This document shows positions 1 through 5,880 of a DNA stretch of 9,044 nucleotides, piece after piece. The stretch is taken from the NCBI GenBank assembly GCA_002315885.1, contig DCIO01000123.1:8594-17637 (forward strand), given 5' to 3'. The first letter of the stretch is position 1; every line of letters starts with the position of its first letter. The notes beneath the pieces are model-generated. The model did not search any database, had not been told where the DNA came from, and saw only the letters and a program-made list of their open reading frames with translations. Both the position numbers and the translations under genes were made by a program. This stretch comes from Lentisphaeria bacterium UBA1724. Its GTDB lineage: Bacteria > Verrucomicrobiota > Lentisphaeria > Oligosphaerales > Oligosphaeraceae.

Positions 1-150
1 CGAAGGGTGTCCCGACGGCGTCCCCGCCGTCGAAGGGTGTACCGACGGCGTCCCCGCCGTCGAAGGGTGTGCCGACGGCGTCCCCGCCGTCGTGGGTGTA
101 CCGACGGCGTCCCCGCCGTCGTGGGTGTCCCGACGGCGTCCCCGCCGTCG
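1..150. repeat. Tandem array of five 29-30 bp hairpin units
   Basis: Five consecutive units are visible (1-30, 31-60, 61-90, 91-119, 120-148), three of 30 bp and two of 29 bp. The array probably continues past the left edge because position 1 is already in phase. Each unit contains the same 8-bp stem CGACGGCG / CGCCGTCG around a TCCC loop (13-32, 43-62, 73-92, 102-121, 131-150). All differences lie in the linker: CGAAGGGTGT versus CGTGGGTGT, and one variable base (C, A, G, A, C) after it. Read on the minus strand, the direction of pyrC transcription, the loop becomes GGGA, a GNRA-type tetraloop. The array begins 16 bp beyond the pyrC stop codon. No U-tract follows the stems, so they do not look like ordinary intrinsic terminators. 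Coding is unlikely, since the changes from 30 to 29 bp break the frame. Confidence 0.9.
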
Positions 151-154
151 TGGG

Positions 155-174
155 TATCAGTCTGTATCAGTCTT
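155..174. repeat. Short direct repeat over the pyrC stop codon
   Basis: The decamer TATCAGTCTG at 155-164 is repeated as TATCAGTCTT at 165-174, with nine of ten bases identical. The second copy contains the complement of the pyrC TGA stop (167-169). It sits between the end of the gene and the hairpin array. It may be a slippage duplication or the scar of an event that joined the array to the gene. Confidence 0.6.
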
Positions 175-1222
175 GTATGACGATTTTCGTGATACTGTCG
201 CTCAATTCGTCCCGGCGACAGACATGTCCCCATCCTGCGAAGCCTTTCCAGGGGCAGTTTTTTGCGATGGAGTATTCTGGCTCATCCAGGATTCTCTCGC
301 CTTCCGGGACGATTGCGACCATTTTCTTGGGCAGTGGAATGCCCAGGATTTCCGCGGGGCCAGTGGTGAAGCGGTTGATGAGTTCCAGGAGAGTCATCTC
401 TCCGGAATAGACCAGGATTTTGTTGCAGACCGCGAAAGCGCTTTCCAAGCCCAGGATGCCATTGGGTGCCTGGTCGAAGGATTTCGCCTTCTCCGCCATG
501 GAGTGTGGCGCGTGGTCTGTGGCAATTGCGGTGATGACGCCCGAGACCACGGCTTGAATCAACGCCTGGCGGTCGGCTTCCTCACGCAAGGGCGGCGCCA
601 TCTTGGCGTTAGTGCCCCAGGTCTTTAGGGCGGCTTTTGTCAAGGCAAGATGATGCGGGGTGGCTTCCCCAGAGACTCTCAGGCCGTCCTTGCGGGCATC
701 CGCCAGCAAGGCTACGGCTTCCCTCGTGGAGAGGTGCTGCAGATGAATGCGGACGCCAGTCTCCTGGGCAATGCGGATGTCCCGCTCCACGAGACGAATT
801 TCGCCCTGGCGGGTGCAGGACATGTCCTCGCAATGGTCCACTAGAAGCAACCCCGCTTCCGCTGCGCGTGCGGCGACCTCCTTCATGACGCCATCATCCT
901 GGGTGGTGGAGCCATCATCTGACAGGACGGTGACGCCCGCCTTTTTGAGCGCCAGGACATCCGTGGGTTCCAAACCCGCGCGATGCTTTGTCATGCAGGC
1001 ACTCTGGATGACATGACAGGCGGCCTTCTCCTTCAGCAACTTCTGAACCGCCAGGAAGCGCTCGGGGGTGTCAATCGCGGGTGTGGTGTTTGGCATGGCC
1101 ACGATGGTGCCGAAACCGCCGGCGACGGCGGCGCGGGTCTCGTGTGCGATGTCACCCTTGTGGGTCTGTCCAGGCTCCCGTAGGTGGACATGCAAGTCGA
1201 TGAATGCGGGGGCAGTAATCAT
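167..1222 (-). CDS. pyrC: Dihydroorotase, shortened class I type
   Basis: This 351-residue cytoplasmic amidohydrolase should interconvert N-carbamoyl-L-aspartate and L-dihydroorotate, the third step of de novo pyrimidine synthesis. Visible family motifs, in order, are DLHVHLREPG (metal ligands H11 and H13, substrate Arg15), MPNT (43-46), SDDG (101-104), HCED (130-133), HLQHLST with H163, ATPHHL, MAPPLR (209-213) and ATDHAPH with catalytic Asp236. Class I enzymes are usually about 420-430 residues. This one begins right at the first metal-binding strand, so it lacks roughly 45-55 N-terminal residues of the small beta domain. The span from HCED to HLQHLST is also about 20 residues shorter than in Bacillus PyrC as I recall it. 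The ATG lies 4 nt after the mgtE stop, without a clear Shine-Dalgarno. The frame stays open upstream into mgtE but shows no dihydroorotase-like residues. Translation is probably coupled to mgtE. A noncatalytic or related amidohydrolase is possible but less likely, since the catalytic residues are intact. Confidence 0.85.
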   Translation of the reverse strand: MITAPAFIDLHVHLREPGQTHKGDIAHETRAAVAGGFGTIVAMPNTTPAIDTPERFLAVQKLLKEKAACHVIQSACMTKHRAGLEPTDVLALKKAGVTVLSDDGSTTQDDGVMKEVAARAAEAGLLLVDHCEDMSCTRQGEIRLVERDIRIAQETGVRIHLQHLSTREAVALLADARKDGLRVSGEATPHHLALTKAALKTWGTNAKMAPPLREEADRQALIQAVVSGVITAIATDHAPHSMAEKAKSFDQAPNGILGLESAFAVCNKILVYSGEMTLLELINRFTTGPAEILGIPLPKKMVAIVPEGERILDEPEYSIAKNCPWKGFAGWGHVCRRDELSDSITKIVIQD

Positions 1223-1226
1223 GGAG

Positions 1227-2597
1227 TTACGGTGTTGCGGGGGGCTCGCCCGTATTGAAGTCCAGGCCGAGGAAAGGCATGAGGTATGTGGCGACCTTGA
1301 AGTAGATGAGGAGTGTCAGCAGGTCGACCATGGTGGTCAGGATCGGACTGGAAAGAAGTGCCGGGTCCAGATGGAAGAGTCGCGCGATAATCGGTAGGGA
1401 TCCGCCGATGATTTTGGCGACGATGACGGTACAGAAAATGGTGATGCTGACAACAACGGTGACTTGCCAGTCATCGGGCGCCCAGATGATGCGGGCGAGA
1501 TTGACAATTCCCAAAATCGTCGCACAGAGGAAGCCCACTCGGAACTCCTTCCAGACGACCCGTAGCCAGTCACTGGTGGAGACCTCGCCAATGGCTAGAC
1601 CGCGGACCATCAACGTGGCGGCTTGGCTGCCAGAATTGCCGCTGGTGCCCATCAGCATGGGAATGAATGCCGTGAGCATCACCATGCCGCTAAGCAGGTC
1701 CTCATAGCGCTGGACTACCATGGAGGTGAAATTCGCGGAAATCATCAGCACCAGCAGCCAGATGATGCGGTTGCGGGAGAGTTCCCAGGCCGAGGAGTCC
1801 AGGTAGCCCTTTTCGGCGTGGCCCATACCCGCCAAGCGCTCCAAGTCCTCAGTCTGCTCATCTTCGATGACATCCATGATGTCGTCGACGGTGATGATGC
1901 CCACGATGCGGGACTCCAAGTCCAGGACGGGCATCGCAATCAAGTCGTATTTCTTGAAGTCCTGGGCGACCTGCTCCTGGTCCTCTTTCGTGGTGGCGTA
2001 GACGAAATCCGTGTTCATGATGTCACGGATCAGTGTGTCGTCTTTGCTGGTGAGGATTTCGCGCAGGGAGACGATGCCCGTCAATTTCGTGGCCTTGTCC
2101 ACCACGTAACAGGTGTAGATGGTCTCCTTCTCAATGCCGCTGGAACGGACATACGCGATGGCTTCCTTGCAGGTCTGAGTCTCAAAGAGCCGCACGAACT
2201 CGACGGTCATCAGACTTCCTGCGGAATTCTCCGGGTATTTCAGGAAAGTGTTGATGAGGTGGCGGATTTCGGGTGCGGCGCCGTCGGTGATGGTCTTGAC
2301 CATGTCGGCGGGCAATTCGCTGAGGAAGTCCACCGCGTCATCCAGGTACATGTCCTCTACCAATCGCTTGGCTTCTTCGGGTGTCAGTTGCCTGGCGATG
2401 GTCTTGTGGTCATTTTCGTCCAGATAGGCAAAGACTTCGGTAGAGAGGTCCTTGTTCATCAGACGGAAAATGCGGATCATATCCGCCGTGTCCATCTCGC
2501 CCAATTCATTGGCGATGTCCACGGGGTTCATCTCCTGCAGAGTCCGTTGGAGTTCCGCGAGGCTTCCCTGTTTTAGGAGTTCATCCAGTTTGGCCAT
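1227..2597 (-). CDS. mgtE: Magnesium transporter MgtE
   Basis: This 456-residue inner-membrane Mg2+ channel/transporter has the full MgtE layout. An N-terminal superhelical domain (about 1-125, rich in acidic residues such as MYLDDAVDFL) is followed by two CBS domains (about 126-190 and 190-245, with GIVSLRE and IVGIITVDDIMDVI). A plug-like linker (DEQTEDLERLAGM) leads into five predicted membrane helices (about 273-445). The pore signature PMLMGTSGNSGSQAATLMVRG (first proline at 313) is recognisable, and Asp425 in the last-helix motif TTMVDLL matches the Mg2+-selecting aspartate of the family. Length is normal. The start has GGAA nine bases upstream of ATG. In the family the cytoplasmic domains sense Mg2+ and close the pore. 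No Mg2+ riboswitch can fit in the 49-bp gap before it. The gene lies between the FHA gene and pyrC in one direction, so co-transcription is likely. Confidence 0.96.
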   Translation of the reverse strand: MAKLDELLKQGSLAELQRTLQEMNPVDIANELGEMDTADMIRIFRLMNKDLSTEVFAYLDENDHKTIARQLTPEEAKRLVEDMYLDDAVDFLSELPADMVKTITDGAAPEIRHLINTFLKYPENSAGSLMTVEFVRLFETQTCKEAIAYVRSSGIEKETIYTCYVVDKATKLTGIVSLREILTSKDDTLIRDIMNTDFVYATTKEDQEQVAQDFKKYDLIAMPVLDLESRIVGIITVDDIMDVIEDEQTEDLERLAGMGHAEKGYLDSSAWELSRNRIIWLLVLMISANFTSMVVQRYEDLLSGMVMLTAFIPMLMGTSGNSGSQAATLMVRGLAIGEVSTSDWLRVVWKEFRVGFLCATILGIVNLARIIWAPDDWQVTVVVSITIFCTVIVAKIIGGSLPIIARLFHLDPALLSSPILTTMVDLLTLLIYFKVATYLMPFLGLDFNTGEPPATP

Positions 2598-2646
2598 TTT
2601 TCAGCGTTCCAGGTGAGAAGCGCGATTGTTCTCACGACGAAGGAGA

Positions 2647-3441
2647 TTACTTCACATGGGGCAGCCATTTGACTGCCGCAAGAACGAGACCGATGAGCAG
2701 CATGATGCCTGCCGCCATAAGCGAGTATACAACAACGAGCGTGGTATTCTTCTCTTGGCGCACTACCGTATTTCTGCGGGAGACTTCCTCTTCGCTCATA
2801 ACGACGACAGCGCGTCGTGCCGCAAAGTCCATGCGTTCTACTTCCACGGGGAAGCCATTCATGGTGAATGTGTCACCTGCATTGATGGGTTTGGCCCCCT
2901 CGATGCGTTCGCCGTTGACTTCCGTCTCCAAAAACGAGTTAAGGGGAGTCAAGACGAGTGTGCTGCCACGGACGGCGATGTTTGCGTGGAAACGGGCCAC
3001 ATTGCCCAAACGCACGGTCACGTAGTTGTCTCGGGATGCGCCCACAGAGTTGTCACCTTCCCAGAGGTATCCGAACTCGGTCGTCCCGTCTTCGGTTGTC
3101 CACTTGAGGCGATAGTGTGACGGGCCGCCTTTTTCGCCAAAGGCGAAGAAAAGTGTTCCGAAGCGGATGATAGTGCCGTCGTAGAGGGGCGCGGTGTCAA
3201 TCTTCTTCGCATTCTGATGGATACCCGCATGGGAGTCGTTGTCATAGATGGACCACTGTCCGGTGATGCTTTCCTGGATGTAGAAATGCTGTCTGGAGAT
3301 GCTGCTTTCCGCGAAGGCCTTCAGGCAGACTTGGCATTGAGACGAGCGCCCGAAGAAGATTTTCGAGTGTGGAAGAAAGACATCCGTAGTGCACTGGGTC
3401 AGCTCTTTTCCCGTGGAATCGAAGATTCTGCAGACTGGCAT
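2647..3441 (-). CDS. Tandem FHA-domain protein with C-terminal membrane anchor
   Basis: The protein has 264 residues. The first FHA domain (about 1-103) shows the phosphothreonine-binding signature: Gly31-Arg32, the SISRQH motif ending at His52, and DGTIIRFG near 88-95. A second, more divergent domain (about 122-203) keeps the spacing, with VGASRDNYV, RFHANI, VNGERI and GDTF. Its Gly-Arg and Ser-x-x-His positions are altered, so it may not bind phosphopeptide. A basic and acidic stretch (205-232) leads to one hydrophobic helix at about 234-260. There is no signal peptide, which implies a tail-anchored protein with cytoplasmic FHA domains. The start is well supported by GAGAGGA seven bases before ATG. 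FHA domains usually read Thr phosphorylation by Ser/Thr kinases, but no kinase or phosphatase is in this window, so the partner is unknown. It lies 49 bp before mgtE and 82 bp after proS. Confidence 0.85.
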   Translation of the reverse strand: MPVCRIFDSTGKELTQCTTDVFLPHSKIFFGRSSQCQVCLKAFAESSISRQHFYIQESITGQWSIYDNDSHAGIHQNAKKIDTAPLYDGTIIRFGTLFFAFGEKGGPSHYRLKWTTEDGTTEFGYLWEGDNSVGASRDNYVTVRLGNVARFHANIAVRGSTLVLTPLNSFLETEVNGERIEGAKPINAGDTFTMNGFPVEVERMDFAARRAVVVMSEEEVSRRNTVVRQEKNTTLVVVYSLMAAGIMLLIGLVLAAVKWLPHVK

Positions 3442-3523
3442 GTGGTTGTCCTCTCTTGGTTTAAGGAAAAATGTGAAAAATCATCGGCCGGCCGGGTATC
3501 CTGTTGCCGTCCGAAAGGGGAAA

Positions 3524-5260
3524 TTATGCGTTCAGGGCATCCAGTTCCTGGCGGATTTCCGCCTGGAGCTTTTCAACGAGTCCCTCCAGGGGCAGCATCT
3601 GGGAGTTCTTGCCCCAGTCGCGGTGCTTGAATTCTACTTCGCCGGTGGCGAGGGTCTTGGCGGAGATGACTACACGCAGGGGTATGCCCATCAGATCGGC
3701 GTCCGCAAATGCGCTGCCGGCCTTTTCGCCTCGGTCGTCCAACAGGACTTCCACGCCGGCTTTCTGCAGGTCGGCGTAGAGCTTCTCGCAGGCGGCCTTC
3801 ACGTCGTCGGTGTATTTGAGACCGATGATGTGGACTTGGTAGGGGGCGATGGACATGGGCCAGATGGGGCCATAGTCGTCATGGCACTGTTCCACGATGG
3901 CGGCCATGGAACGCCCCACGCCGATGCCGTAGCAGCCCATCACCATGGGCTTGGACTTGCCGTCCACATCCAGGAAATTGCAGCCCATGGGCACGGAGTA
4001 TTTGGTGCCCAGCTGGAAGATGTTTCCGATTTCGATGCCGTGGAGCAGCTTCAGTGGTGCGCCATCCACAGGGGAGGGATCGCCGTCCCGTACGCAGGCG
4101 ATGTCGGCGATGGCGATGTTCGTCTTGTCAGCTACATCGCGGTCGAAATTGAAGTTCTTGTAGTGGAATTCTTCCTCGTTGGCGCCTACCACCAGGTTGT
4201 TGGAGTTGACTACGGAGGGATCCACCACCACGCGGATCTTGGAGAGGTCCAGACCATAGAGGGATGCGTAGCCAGGGACAGCGCCTGCGGAACGGATGAG
4301 CTCGTCATCCGCAAAGGCGAGGTTGCCATCCTTCACGACTTTTGCCAGTTTGGTCTCGTTGACTTCCAGGTCGCCGCGGATGTTCACGAAGACCAGTTTG
4401 CCCTGGGAGTCCTTGTAGAAGACTGCCTTGCAGGTATGCGCTTCGTCCAATCCCAGGAACTGCGCCACCTCGGCGATGGTCTTGGCGTGTGGGGTGGCGA
4501 CCTTCTCCATGGCGGCTTCCGCCTCGGGTGTGTAGACCAGTTTGGCGCAGGCCACTTCGCGGTTGGCCTGATAGTTGCCGTTGGGGGAGACGAAGAGGGT
4601 GTCCTCACCGCAGTCGGCGATGGCCATGAATTCGTCGGAGCGATTGCCGCCGAAGATACCGGAGTCGGCCTGGATGGAGATGAAATTCTTGAAGCCGATG
4701 CGCTGGAAGATGCGTGTGTATGCCTTGTGGCAGATGACGTAGTAGCGCTCCAGGTCCTCCTGGGAGGTATGGAAGCTGTAGGCGTCTTTCATGGTGAATT
4801 CGCGGGTGCGGATGAGACCCGCACGGGGACGCGCTTCGTCACGATACTTGGTCTGGATTTGGTAGACCATCAGAGGCAGCTGCTTGTAGCTGCTCACATT
4901 GGCACGGACGGCGTGGACGCAGGCTTCCTCGTGAGTCATGCCCAGCATCATGTCCTTGCCATTGCGGTCCTTGAATCGCAGGAGCTCCGCGCCCACGCTT
5001 TCCCAGCGTCCGGACTGCTGCCAGAGGTCTGCGGCCAATGCCACGGGCATCAGGAGTTCCTGCCCGTCAATGGCGTCCATCTCTTCACGGATAATCTGCT
5101 CGATTTTCTGGGTAATGCGATAACCCATGGGCAGGAGGGTGAAGATACCCGCGGAGACGGGCAGGCAATACCCGCCGCGTGCGAGGAATTTATGGCTTAC
5201 AGTCTGTGCGTCACGGGGTGCTTCCCGAAGGCGCTGTCCAATCATCTGAGAGATACGCAT
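3524..5260 (-). CDS. proS: Prolyl-tRNA synthetase, bacterial type with editing domain
   Basis: This 578-residue cytoplasmic class II synthetase charges tRNA-Pro with proline. Its length matches the bacterial type (E. coli about 572). The order of domains is as follows. The N-terminal catalytic part contains motif 1 (about 47-73), MTHEE (108-112) and motif 2 from YRDEARPRAG to MKDAYSFH (139-164). The inserted YbaK-like editing domain (about 225-400) has Lys278 at the place of the E. coli editing lysine 279. Motif 3 is GCYGIGVGRSMAAIVEQ (442-458), and the anticodon-binding domain runs from about 470 to the end (PIWPMSIAPYQVHI at its start). The ATG is supported by alignment of MRISQ with other ProS N-termini as remembered. 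No Shine-Dalgarno precedes it; the 20 bases upstream are T-rich and carry CCTCC instead. It is the first gene of the leftward cluster. Confidence 0.97.
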   Translation of the reverse strand: MRISQMIGQRLREAPRDAQTVSHKFLARGGYCLPVSAGIFTLLPMGYRITQKIEQIIREEMDAIDGQELLMPVALAADLWQQSGRWESVGAELLRFKDRNGKDMMLGMTHEEACVHAVRANVSSYKQLPLMVYQIQTKYRDEARPRAGLIRTREFTMKDAYSFHTSQEDLERYYVICHKAYTRIFQRIGFKNFISIQADSGIFGGNRSDEFMAIADCGEDTLFVSPNGNYQANREVACAKLVYTPEAEAAMEKVATPHAKTIAEVAQFLGLDEAHTCKAVFYKDSQGKLVFVNIRGDLEVNETKLAKVVKDGNLAFADDELIRSAGAVPGYASLYGLDLSKIRVVVDPSVVNSNNLVVGANEEEFHYKNFNFDRDVADKTNIAIADIACVRDGDPSPVDGAPLKLLHGIEIGNIFQLGTKYSVPMGCNFLDVDGKSKPMVMGCYGIGVGRSMAAIVEQCHDDYGPIWPMSIAPYQVHIIGLKYTDDVKAACEKLYADLQKAGVEVLLDDRGEKAGSAFADADLMGIPLRVVISAKTLATGEVEFKHRDWGKNSQMLPLEGLVEKLQAEIRQELDALNA

Positions 5261-5286
5261 GGCAAAAAAGAATTTGGGAGGTAGCT

Positions 5287-5301
5287 ACGGCGTAGTGCCG
5301 T
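5287..5301 (-). promoter_or_regulatory. Small hairpin in the proS leader
   Basis: The minus strand reads ACGGC-ACTAC-GCCGT, a 5-bp stem with a 5-base loop, ending 26 bases before the proS ATG. Together with the larger dyad upstream it makes the short proS leader structured. Function is unproved. Confidence 0.3.
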
Positions 5302-5321
5302 CAAGAAACGAAAATGAGACC

Positions 5322-5344
5322 GTATGGGCACAATGACCCCATAC
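5322..5344 (-). promoter_or_regulatory. Inverted repeat upstream of proS, operator or leader hairpin
   Basis: GTATGGG (5322-5328) and CCCATAC (5338-5344) form a perfect 7-bp dyad around a 9-base spacer. It lies 62-84 bases before the proS start and downstream of the proposed proS promoter, so it would be in the transcript. On the minus strand a T-rich stretch with interruptions (CATTTTCGTTTCTT) follows, making a weak attenuator possible. It could equally be a protein-binding site. It has no T-box signature that I can recognise. Confidence 0.35.
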
Positions 5345-5346
5345 CA

Positions 5347-5373
5347 TTGACGCAATTTTCTAAAATATATCTT
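5347..5373 (+). promoter_or_regulatory. Possible promoter for the lipoprotein gene
   Basis: TTGACG (5347-5352) resembles a sigma-70 -35 box, and TATCTT (5368-5373) could be its -10 box at a short 15-bp spacing. It would give an untranslated leader of roughly 90 bases for the lipoprotein gene. It overlaps the proposed leftward proS promoter. Evidence is consensus resemblance only. Confidence 0.25.
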
Positions 5374-5392
5374 CTGAAAAGCACTCTGACAT
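5364..5392 (-). promoter_or_regulatory. Likely proS promoter
   Basis: On the minus strand ATGTCA (complement of 5387-5392, four of six matches to the -35 consensus) and TATATT (complement of 5364-5369, five of six matches to the -10 consensus) are separated by exactly 17 bp. Transcription would start near 5356 and give a leader of about 95 bases. It would drive proS and perhaps the following FHA, mgtE and pyrC genes. Confidence 0.4.
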
Positions 5393-5408
5393 ACCCCACA
5401 ACTACTAA

Positions 5409-5436
5409 AAGGGCATTAAATTATTCCAATGCTTTT
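5409..5436 (+). promoter_or_regulatory. Dyad in the lipoprotein leader
   Basis: GCATT (5413-5417) and AATGC (5428-5432) form a perfect 5-bp dyad around a 10-base A/T-rich spacer. It extends to 9 pairs (AAGGGCATT with AATGCTTTT) if two G-T wobbles are allowed. It ends 32 bases before the ATG. It could be an operator or a leader hairpin; the four T residues on its 3' arm are too few for a convincing terminator. Confidence 0.3.
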
Positions 5437-5468
5437 CCTGTCGTAGATTTTTCACGAGGAAACACACA

Positions 5469-5789
5469 ATGAAAAAGACTCTCCTTGCCATTTTGGGCCT
5501 GGCGTTGATGGCTGTCATGGTCTCCTGCGATGGTGCACCGCCGCCTCCACCACCGAAGGATGCTCCGAAGAAGGCCGCGCCTGCGAAGCCCACTCCGCCG
5601 CCACCTGCCGCCGCACAGCAGCAGGAGGGCTGGAAACCCGGTCAGCAGACCAAGCCCGTCACGGATGGCGTCATGCAGACTCTGGACTACGGTGTTTCCG
5701 TAGGAAAGGCCTACAATAACTCCAAGCAGAAAATCAAGAACATCAACCAGCAGCATAACCAGCAGCTGGAAGATGCTCTGAAGGAATAG
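5469..5789 (+). CDS. Small proline-rich lipoprotein, function unknown
   Basis: The protein has 106 residues. A lysine-led hydrophobic signal (residues 1-19) ends in MVSC, with Cys20 the predicted lipidated residue. The lipobox is slightly off consensus because Met stands at -3. The mature protein has Asp at the position after Cys, which in E. coli favours inner-membrane retention; whether that rule holds here is unknown. Residues 23-48 are a Pro/Ala/Lys linker with runs of six and four prolines, suited to crossing the peptidoglycan space. The C-terminal part (about 65-106) is polar, Gln/Asn/Lys-rich and probably helical, with no family I recognise. GAGG nine bases before ATG is a good ribosome site. 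It lies 91 bp before sorE on the same strand, with a weak terminator-like stem between. It looks expressed and real, but no function can be assigned. Confidence 0.8.
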   Translation: MKKTLLAILGLALMAVMVSCDGAPPPPPPKDAPKKAAPAKPTPPPPAAAQQQEGWKPGQQTKPVTDGVMQTLDYGVSVGKAYNNSKQKIKNINQQHNQQLEDALKE

Positions 5790-5790
5790 T

Positions 5791-5819
5791 TCGGGGATAT
5801 TTCCCTGAAGGTCGTTTTT
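5791..5819 (+). terminator. Weak terminator-like stem after the lipoprotein gene
   Basis: TCGGGGA (5791-5797) pairs with TCCCTGA (5802-5808) through seven pairs including one G-T wobble, around a TATT loop. A run of five T residues follows only after six further bases (5815-5819), so termination would be weak or partial. It starts two bases after the lipoprotein stop and may allow read-through into sorE. Confidence 0.35.
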
Positions 5820-5880
5820 GCGTACTCTCTGCGCATGCTTTTCTCCCTCTCCAATCCAACCACAACTACAAAAACAAACC

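Noticed and set aside
1..150. The left repeat array as a CRISPR array
   Set aside because: There are no unique spacers of 25-40 bp. Units abut directly, the linkers are nearly the same, and no cas gene is present.
1623..2576. A 317-codon plus-strand frame opposite mgtE
   Set aside because: It is antisense to a full-length MgtE with all domains, and its His/Val/Asp-rich product has no domain.
2598..2646. An Mg2+ riboswitch before mgtE
   Set aside because: The gap is only 49 bp, too short for an M-box, and no such structure is visible.
3485..3494. The palindrome CGGCCGGCCG between proS and the FHA gene as a terminator
   Set aside because: It is self-complementary without a loop, and the T-run after it on the minus strand starts only after several other bases. 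It may be chance in GC-rich DNA.
3389..5284. A 631-codon open frame on the plus strand opposite proS
   Set aside because: It is the antisense of a certain proS gene, has a low-complexity Val/Gly/Asp/His-rich product, no family match and no ribosome site. Codon bias of the true gene explains the lack of stops.
5261..5468. A T-box leader before proS
   Set aside because: The AGGGTGG-type T-box motif and a long leader are absent, and the available leader is only about 95 bases.
5818..5880. A TTG start for sorE, 21 residues longer
   Set aside because: The extension does not resemble SorE, and its TTG lies in the T-run of the weak terminator-like stem.
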